Assembly (NCBI GenBank): GCA_001940855.1
Contig: MSGS01000026.1
Coordinates: 1 to 33,753, forward strand
Direction: 5' to 3'
Length of the DNA: 33,753 nt
Origin: Christensenellaceae bacterium Phil1
GTDB taxonomy: Bacteria; Bacillota; Clostridia; Christensenellales; CAG-138
A program made the translations under genes and the position numbers. This document shows, piece after piece, positions 28,261 to 33,753 of the stretch; the stretch's first letter is position 1; the number at the start of each line of letters is the position of its first letter. Under the pieces are notes generated by a model. The model was not told the origin of the DNA. It saw only the letters and a program-made list of their open reading frames with translations, and did no database searches.

Positions 28261-29384
28261 CCAAGCTTTACCAATACCGTCACGTTGCGCTTGCGCCCCC
28301 AGCGGCGGCCTTCCTTTTCGGTATTCATCCAAAGGTCAAGCTGATTAACCGGCGTGCCGTCCGCGCGCTTGTATTTGCGGAACGCGCCCGTATCCTGCGC
28401 AGTGCCGTAGCCGTAGCCGGAAACGTATATCTGCGTGCCGTAGGGTATATAGTACGGGTTTACGGCTATCGTGCCAAGCTTGGGCCGCTTGCCGGTTGCG
28501 GTGCGGCTGCCCTGCCAGTATGCGGTGATGTAGTCCATCTTCATCTCCACCCAGCCGTCAACGCCCGCCTTGGGCGGTTTTTTATAAATGCGGTATTCGC
28601 CAGTAAGCTTGGTTTGGTAATGTATCTTGTTGCCCTTTTTGATTATTTCATCCGTGGCGGGGGTTATTATTATCTGGTTCACAATCTCGCGCGAAACCTC
28701 GACCCCGTCCTTTATGATTACCCTTTGGGTAACGTTTTTTGATCCGTCCGAGCCTTTTTGGATTATAACAGGCTCCGTGTCGTTATATACGTCGTCGTCA
28801 TAAACCACCTTCTCCTTGTGGTTTATGGTGCGCTTGGCGGTGGTGTATTCCGTTACCACGTCCGTATGCACTATTTTCATGCCCGGCACAAGGTCGGCGA
28901 ATGAAAGGTGGCTCAGCTCGTCCGCCGCATCGTACTCAACTCCGCTCAGCCTCAGCGCGTCGCCCACCGTTCCGCCCGTGGTGTTTATAACGCTCACATT
29001 GCCCATCGAGCGCACCGCAACCGGAAAGCTTCTTGCTATCGATACGCTTGTGCCGTCGGCAATAAGCTGGTTCCCGTCTGCTGAAAGCTCGTCGCCCTTG
29101 TTCACGCGCACGTTCTGCGCCCTTAGGAAGGCGGATATGCTCATGCCTTCCTCAGGCTCGTTCACAACGTAGTTCGTGGATCTTCCGTCCGCGCTGACGG
29201 ATACGCTTATGCGCGGATCGGGCGCATTCTTTGAAATTATAAAAAACACGCCCGCGGCTATCATAAGCGCGATTATCGCCCCGTCAAGCAGATAAAAATA
29301 CCATTTTACGCCTGAAAGGTGCGCCCTTACGCGGCCGGACAGCGCGGCGAGAGTGTCCTTCATTTTCTGTAATAACCTTTTCAT
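28257..29384 (-). CDS. yabE: YabE-like G5/3D domain cell-wall protein
   Basis: The 375-residue protein starts at ATG 29384. It has a basic N-terminus and one membrane segment (about 28-46, LLDGAIIALMIAAGVFFII), then DUF348-type ubiquitin-like repeats (about 60-170), a G5 domain (about 175-255, ending VNQIIITPA) and a C-terminal 3D domain (about 285-375: MDYITAYW, GTIAVNPYYIPYGTQIYVSG, AQDTGAFRKY, QLDLWM) with its Asp signature. 3D domains share the lytic transglycosylase fold of MltA and Rpf/Sps enzymes, so peptidoglycan cleavage at the cell surface is likely. It is translationally coupled to rsmA. Its promoter lies so close that the transcript may be leaderless. Confidence 0.9.
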   Translation of the reverse strand: MKRLLQKMKDTLAALSGRVRAHLSGVKWYFYLLDGAIIALMIAAGVFFIISKNAPDPRISVSVSADGRSTNYVVNEPEEGMSISAFLRAQNVRVNKGDELSADGNQLIADGTSVSIARSFPVAVRSMGNVSVINTTGGTVGDALRLSGVEYDAADELSHLSFADLVPGMKIVHTDVVTEYTTAKRTINHKEKVVYDDDVYNDTEPVIIQKGSDGSKNVTQRVIIKDGVEVSREIVNQIIITPATDEIIKKGNKIHYQTKLTGEYRIYKKPPKAGVDGWVEMKMDYITAYWQGSRTATGKRPKLGTIAVNPYYIPYGTQIYVSGYGYGTAQDTGAFRKYKRADGTPVNQLDLWMNTEKEGRRWGRKRNVTVLVKLG

Positions 29385-29390
29385 GCGCCT

Positions 29391-29420
29391 ATTATAGCGT
29401 GATTTCCCCGATTGTGTCAA
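29391..29420 (-). promoter_or_regulatory. Consensus promoter of the YabE-like gene, probably leaderless
   Basis: On the - strand a perfect TTGACA (29420-29415), an 18-base spacer and a perfect TATAAT (29396-29391) end only six bases before the ATG at 29384, so transcription should begin at or next to the start codon. Confidence 0.75.
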
Positions 29421-29456
29421 ATAAACGAATTGTGTCACGGTACGGCACCTCCTGCG

Positions 29457-29485
29457 TTTACAGTAAAGCTTTGCCACGTTATAAT
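29457..29485 (+). promoter_or_regulatory. Promoter of the PBP gene
   Basis: TTTACA (29457-29462), a 17-base spacer and TATAAT (29480-29485), followed by GGAGGGG before ATG 29517. Confidence 0.7.
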
Positions 29486-29516
29486 AGATATATACTTAAA
29501 ATGCGGAGGGGTCGGC

Positions 29517-31670
29517 ATGAAAAAAGCATTGGCCGTTATTCTTGCGGCGTTGAGCGCGCTGTGCCTTATGGGGTGCGAAAAGGGCGCGCCGCAGCAAAAG
29601 GCGGGCGGAAAGGCCATAGAGGAATTCATTACGCATATTGCCGCGGGCGAATATGCCGAAGCTTACGCCCTGCTTTCATCCTCCTGCCGAAATGATACGG
29701 AGGAGGAAAAGGCCAACCGCGTTACCGAAAAGCAGTTTACGGACAAGTATACCTCCATAATTTCCGCGCTTGAAATAACCGCCATAGAATATGCGGACTT
29801 CATGGCGGACGGCGGGGACATACTTTACAGCGCAAGCTATACCGCAACCTATTACAGCGATTATATAGGCGACGTTACAAATAACTTCACCGCCGTTGCC
29901 GTGCACGAGGGCGGGGAATGGAAGGTTGAATGGTCTCCCGCGCTCATTTTTCCGGAAATGGAATGGGGCGACACGGTGCGCATAGCGCGCCTTAGCGCAA
30001 AGCGCGGCGAAATACTTTCAAACGGGGAAGCCATTGCAAAGACCGCGGGCGGAATAAGCGTATATGCCTCCGTATCCAAAATAGAGGATATGAGCCTTTT
30101 CCTGCAGCAGACGTCAAGGCTGTTGAACATGACGGAAGCCGCAATAACCAAAAAGCTTGAAAAGGCGTATAACGACGTTGCCGTAATAAAGCAATATTAC
30201 AGCGACGAAATAACCGATTCCGTGCGGGAGCAGCTTTTGCAGATAGCGGGCATAGGCATAGACAACGGAAATTATTATACCGTGCGCGAATATCCTTACG
30301 GGGAGCTGCTTGCGCACCTTGTGGGCTACATTGGCGCAATACCCAGCGAAACCAAGGAAAAGCTTCAGGCGGAGCTGGACAGGCTGAACGAGGGCCGCAC
30401 CGAGCGGGACGGGCTTTACAATGCGGACAGCCGCGTGGGCAGGCTGGGGCTTGAGCAGCAATACGAGCAGGAGCTGCGCGGCAGGGACGGCGAGCTTGTG
30501 TATATCTGCACGGCGGAAGGCACCAACCGAAAGACGCTTTATAAAATAGACGCGCAGGACGGCTACGATGTTGAATTGACCATAGACATGGACCTTCAGC
30601 GCAGGGTGCAGGAGGTTATGCAGCTTGCCCTTTTCGGGGAAACCACGGCGGGCGCGGTGGTGGTTATGAACCCCAAAACCGGCGCTGTGCAGGCCATGTA
30701 TTCCTACCCGAGCTACGACATAAACCTATTCGCCCGCGGCATATCGAGTGCGGATTATTCGGGGCTTTTGAACAACAAGGCAAAGCCGCTCATCAACCGC
30801 GTGACGCAGGGCTTGTATCCGCCGGGATCCACAATGAAGGCGTTCACCGCGGCGTGCGCGCTGGATAACGGCATACTTGACGAAAACTATGCCTTCAACG
30901 AAAGCGAGATAAAGAAGGATTACTGGACGCCCACGGAATACGGCGCGTGGATATGGACGCCCATTAAGCGCACGCATATAAACTATCCCATAAGCGGGCC
31001 GCTGAACATGCGCAAGGCGCTCATACATTCGGACAATATATATTTCGCCAACGCCGCGCTTAAAACGGGCTGGGAGCTTTTTGAAAAATACATGACCAAC
31101 ATAGGCTTCACCGAAAGCATACCGTTCGATATTGCCGTTGCCGCGCCGCAGCTTAAAAACGAGGATACCGTTATGGACTATAAGCTCATTGCGGACAGCG
31201 GCTACGGCCAGGCGGAGATATTGGTAACGCCCTTACAGCTTGCCAGCATGTTCTCAGCCTTCGCAAACGGCGGCAATATAGCAACGCCGTACGTCGTGAA
31301 GGGATTATATAAGGAGGACGGCATACGCTACAAATGCCAGGTGTCCCATCCGGAGGCAAACTGGAAGGAAGGCGTGCTGAGCGAGCACGCCATAGAGGTC
31401 ATAACCCCCTTCCTCGAGGACGTTACGGACCCGAAGATAAACGGCACGGGCCGCAATTTGAAGGCTAAGGGCTGCACCGTTGCGGCAAAGACCGGTACCG
31501 CCGAAATAGGCAGCAGCAAAAGCCGCGAAATAGCCTGGTTCGTGGGCTTCCGCACGGGCGTTGCCGATGAGGACGCGCGCCTTGTGCTGGTTATGCTTGA
31601 GGTTCCCGCGGAAAGCAAGTATTCAAACCTGAAATTTGATATTGCAAGGCCGCTTCTAAGCATGGAATAA
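29517..31670 (+). CDS. Class B penicillin-binding protein, MecA-like lipoprotein
   Basis: The 717-residue protein starts at ATG 29517 behind GGAGGGG. It opens with a lipoprotein signal (MKKALAVILAALSALCLMGC), then an NTF2-like MecA_N domain (about 30-145), a PBP dimerisation domain (about 150-360) and a transpeptidase domain (about 385-715). Active-site motifs are complete: S438-T-M-K441 (PPGSTMK), S505-D-N507 and K658-T-G660. It cross-links peptidoglycan outside the membrane and is inhibited by beta-lactams. The NTF2 plus dimerisation plus transpeptidase order is that of PBP3 of Bacillus and PBP2a (MecA) of staphylococci. Drug affinity cannot be judged from sequence alone. It is divergent from the YabE-like wall gene. 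Confidence 0.92.
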   Translation: MKKALAVILAALSALCLMGCEKGAPQQKAGGKAIEEFITHIAAGEYAEAYALLSSSCRNDTEEEKANRVTEKQFTDKYTSIISALEITAIEYADFMADGGDILYSASYTATYYSDYIGDVTNNFTAVAVHEGGEWKVEWSPALIFPEMEWGDTVRIARLSAKRGEILSNGEAIAKTAGGISVYASVSKIEDMSLFLQQTSRLLNMTEAAITKKLEKAYNDVAVIKQYYSDEITDSVREQLLQIAGIGIDNGNYYTVREYPYGELLAHLVGYIGAIPSETKEKLQAELDRLNEGRTERDGLYNADSRVGRLGLEQQYEQELRGRDGELVYICTAEGTNRKTLYKIDAQDGYDVELTIDMDLQRRVQEVMQLALFGETTAGAVVVMNPKTGAVQAMYSYPSYDINLFARGISSADYSGLLNNKAKPLINRVTQGLYPPGSTMKAFTAACALDNGILDENYAFNESEIKKDYWTPTEYGAWIWTPIKRTHINYPISGPLNMRKALIHSDNIYFANAALKTGWELFEKYMTNIGFTESIPFDIAVAAPQLKNEDTVMDYKLIADSGYGQAEILVTPLQLASMFSAFANGGNIATPYVVKGLYKEDGIRYKCQVSHPEANWKEGVLSEHAIEVITPFLEDVTDPKINGTGRNLKAKGCTVAAKTGTAEIGSSKSREIAWFVGFRTGVADEDARLVLVMLEVPAESKYSNLKFDIARPLLSME

Positions 31671-31673
31671 CCG

Positions 31674-31702
31674 TTGCGCGGCGGGCGCGAAAATTATATA
31701 AT
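31674..31702 (+). promoter_or_regulatory. Candidate promoter of dapF
   Basis: TTGCGC (31674-31679), 17-base spacer, TATAAT (31697-31702). It begins just after the PBP stop, and a GGAGGAG ribosome site follows at 31729. Confidence 0.5.
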
Positions 31703-31742
31703 ATAGGCACGATAAAGCAGCTACACGCGGAGGAGTTAAAAA

Positions 31743-32579
31743 ATGATTTTTTCTAAGCTGAACGGTCTTGGCAACGACTTTGTTATAACCGACGACAGGG
31801 AGAATAAGTACACCGAAAACCTTGACGAAATGGCAAGAAAGCTTTGCCACCGCCGCACGGGCATCGGCGCGGACGGCCTTGTTTTCGTGCGCAAGAGCGA
31901 AACATGCGACGTGCGCATGCAGATATTCAACAGCGACGGCAGCGAGGCCGAAATGTGCGGCAACGGCGTAAGGTGCTTTGCAAAATATGTTTACGATAAG
32001 GGCATTTTCCCTCACGAGCGCATGAGCGTTGAAACCCTTGCCGGCCCCATGATAATTGACCTTACCGTGAAGGACGGCGTTGCCGTTGCGGCGAAGGTGG
32101 ACATGGGCGTTCCCGAAACGCGCAGGGAGTTCATACCCGTAGTCGGCACGGGCGAATGCCAGCTTGAAAAGCTTGCGGCGGTGGATAAGGAATTCACGTT
32201 CTCCACAATACTGCTCGGCGTGCCGCACACGGTTGTGTTCATGGATCATCTGCCCACGGCGGAGGAGGTATTCAAGTACGGTTCCGTAATAGAGCCCATG
32301 ACCTCCCTCTTCCCCAGAAAGACCAACGTAAACTTTACCCATGTGCTGGACGATAAAACCATAGAGGTGCGCACCTACGAGCGCGGCTGCGGCCCCACGC
32401 TTGCCTGCGGCACGGGTTCCTCCAGCGCGGCGGTGTGCTGCGCAATGGCGGGCTACACCGGCAAAAAGGTGGAGGTTCAGCTGGAGCTTGGCTCGCTGCA
32501 CATTGAATGGGCTGAAAACGGCCATGTGTTCATGACCGGCCCTGCGGCGCTTTCCTTCGAAGGCAGCGTAGAGGTTTAA
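31743..32579 (+). CDS. dapF: Diaminopimelate epimerase
   Basis: The 278-residue protein starts at ATG 31743 after GGAGGAG. It carries both catalytic cysteines in their family settings: C72 in EMCGNGVRCFAKY and C222 in LACGTGSSSAAV, plus the N-terminal phrase KLNGLGNDFV and GIGADGLVFV. It converts LL- to meso-diaminopimelate, the cross-linking residue of peptidoglycan and the lysine precursor. The segment before the second Cys reads ERGCGPTL, where many DapF have GAGET; this Pro variant is tolerated in some lineages. The pseudouridine synthase gene begins one base after its stop, so the two are co-transcribed. Confidence 0.95.
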   Translation: MIFSKLNGLGNDFVITDDRENKYTENLDEMARKLCHRRTGIGADGLVFVRKSETCDVRMQIFNSDGSEAEMCGNGVRCFAKYVYDKGIFPHERMSVETLAGPMIIDLTVKDGVAVAAKVDMGVPETRREFIPVVGTGECQLEKLAAVDKEFTFSTILLGVPHTVVFMDHLPTAEEVFKYGSVIEPMTSLFPRKTNVNFTHVLDDKTIEVRTYERGCGPTLACGTGSSSAAVCCAMAGYTGKKVEVQLELGSLHIEWAENGHVFMTGPAALSFEGSVEV

Positions 32580-32580
32580 T

Positions 32581-33753
32581 GTGAACGAGCTGAACGTTCT
32601 TTATGAGGATAACCATATCATCGTTGTTGAAAAGCCGGTGAACATTCCCGCGCAGGCGGATTCATCAGGCGACAGCGACATGCTTACCCTTATAAAAAGC
32701 TACATAAAGCAAAAATACAACAAGCCCGGGGACGTGTTCCTTGGGCTTGTGCACCGTTTGGACAGGCCTGTGGGCGGGGTTATGGTGTTCGCACGCACAA
32801 GCAAGGCCGCAAGCCGCCTTGCGCCGCAGTTTGCCTCCCATAGGGCAAAAAAGCGCTACGCCGCAATAGTAACCGACAGCCCCAAGGCATATGCAAAGCT
32901 GGAGGATTATATAAGGAAGGATGAATCCACGCTCAGCGCCGTCATATGCCCGCCCTCGGCCCCAGGCGCAAAGAATGCCGCGCTTGAGTATTACAGACTG
33001 ACGGAGCGCGGCGGGCTTACGCTTTTGGACGTGTCCCTCTTCACGGGGCGGCACCATCAGATCCGTGCGCAGCTTGCAAACGCAGGCTGCCCAATTTGGG
33101 GCGATCAGCGCTATAACCCCGCCGCAAAAGCGGGGCAGCAGGTGGCCCTGTGGGCATATTCGCTTACCATTGAGCATCCAACGCTAAAACAGGAGATGAC
33201 CTTCACGCTTCCCCCGCACGGGGCGGCGTGGGAGCCTTTTGAAACGGAGCTGAAGGCGCTTTGCGGCGGCGTGCGCATAGTGTATGCCGATGAAAACATA
33301 CTCTGCTGCAACAAGGCCGCGGGCATGAGCGTTGCCGCGGCGGACGGCGGGGATTCGTTACAGGCGCGGCTTGAGGCGGCGCTCGGCGGGCGGGTATACC
33401 CGGTGCATAGGCTGGACGTTGCAACGGGCGGGCTTGTGCTTTTCGCCCGCAATGAAAAGGCGGAGGCGGAGCTGAACGCGGCAATAGAAAGCCGCAGCAT
33501 AAAAAAGTTCTACCGCTGCACGGTTCACGGGCGCATTCCGTTCAAGCAAAAGGAGCTGCGCGCATACCTTGTTAAGGATGCGGATGCGGCGCGCGTGCGC
33601 ATATACGACAGCGCCCGCCCCAACGCCAAGGAGATAATAACCCGCTGCCGCGTGCTGAAGGCGAACGACGCGGAGTCCCTGCTTGAAATAGAGCTTGTTA
33701 CAGGCCGCACGCACCAAATACGCGCGCATATGGCGCACATTGGCTATCCACTT
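32581..33753 (+). CDS. Tandem RluA-type pseudouridine synthase fusion (3' end beyond window)
   Basis: A GTG start at 32581 directly follows the dapF stop, and the frame is open for 391 codons to the window edge. Two RluA-family catalytic modules lie in one chain. Module 1 (about 1-215) has HRLDRPVGGVMVFAR with D61 and later TGRHHQIRAQL. Module 2 (about 230 onward) has VYPVHRLDVATGGLVLFAR with D279 and TGRTHQIRAHM. Both keep the catalytic aspartate, so both could isomerise uridine in rRNA or tRNA, perhaps at different sites. Neither shows an N-terminal S4 domain. Single-module RluA proteins are the norm, so this fused form is noteworthy; the C-terminus is unseen. Confidence 0.88.
   Translation, partial: MNELNVLYEDNHIIVVEKPVNIPAQADSSGDSDMLTLIKSYIKQKYNKPGDVFLGLVHRLDRPVGGVMVFARTSKAASRLAPQFASHRAKKRYAAIVTDSPKAYAKLEDYIRKDESTLSAVICPPSAPGAKNAALEYYRLTERGGLTLLDVSLFTGRHHQIRAQLANAGCPIWGDQRYNPAAKAGQQVALWAYSLTIEHPTLKQEMTFTLPPHGAAWEPFETELKALCGGVRIVYADENILCCNKAAGMSVAAADGGDSLQARLEAALGGRVYPVHRLDVATGGLVLFARNEKAEAELNAAIESRSIKKFYRCTVHGRIPFKQKELRAYLVKDADAARVRIYDSARPNAKEIITRCRVLKANDAESLLEIELVTGRTHQIRAHMAHIGYPL

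Noticed and set aside
31656..32525. 289-residue leftward frame opposite dapF
   Set aside because: A shadow of dapF, which has both catalytic cysteines and a good ribosome site.

Overview
This window comes from a low-to-mid GC Bacillota genome, most likely a gut-type Clostridia. The evidence is the gene families (MreB, class B sortase, a YabE-like G5/3D protein next to rsmA, TnpX/TnpV/TnpW transposon genes, a Mob/Pre remnant, LytTR/GHKL regulators), AGGAGG-type ribosome sites, TTGACA/TATAAT promoters and U-tract terminators. No rRNA, tRNA or CRISPR array was seen. I do not name a species.

Layout. (1) 1-4838 is a GC-rich signalling locus with two divergent operons. Leftward: a receiver-like protein without its phospho-aspartate, a DUF6935-like protein, a 32-residue ORF overlapping both neighbours, and a membrane-anchored protein that runs off the left edge. 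Rightward: a 7TM sensor whose kinase core has lost its histidine, a soluble PAS/HisKA_3 kinase that keeps it, and a NarL/FixJ-type response regulator. (2) 4839-8260 is a scar zone: Fic and Mob/Pre remnants, an AAA ATPase (AAA_14/DUF4143) whose promoter lies between two 34-bp repeats, an N-terminally shortened Fic protein, and a MITE-like repeat. (3) About 8261-24500 is a 16-kb mobilizable element of the Tn4451/TnpX type: tnpV, a leftward operon (sigma-region-4-like protein, zinc-finger DUF, AlbA_2 ATP-binding protein), a Cys-rich VLP gene, tnpW, a large serine recombinase, parM/parR with a 33-bp repeat array, a DUF3847 gene, a hairpin-rich presumed oriT and a MobA/MobL relaxase. The AT-rich cargo is a LytTR regulator, a membrane-less GHKL kinase and two ABC exporter half-transporters. 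No type IV secretion genes are present, so transfer would need a helper. (4) 24569-33753 is housekeeping backbone with strong ATA/GCG codon preference: mreB, a lipoprotein-like class B sortase, a block of hairpins and MITEs, rsmA/ksgA, a G5/3D cell-wall protein, a MecA-like class B PBP, dapF and a double-headed RluA-type pseudouridine synthase cut by the right edge.

How the parts work together. The element pairs integration and excision (serine recombinase, TnpV, TnpW), segregation (ParM/ParR) and mobilization (relaxase). Its cargo looks like a self-contained regulated exporter: a 21-bp-period direct repeat of the LytTR-site type sits just upstream of a promoter with a good -10 and poor -35 in front of the ABC genes. 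The backbone genes centre on cell shape and wall synthesis.

Most unusual observations: the 33-bp repeats after parR, nine consecutive hairpins before the relaxase, the split sensor/kinase with a pseudo-receiver, the promoter framed by identical 34-bp units, the tandem RluA fusion, the lipobox sortase and a probable leaderless promoter for the YabE-like gene. Product names rest on motif recognition by eye; no database search was run.
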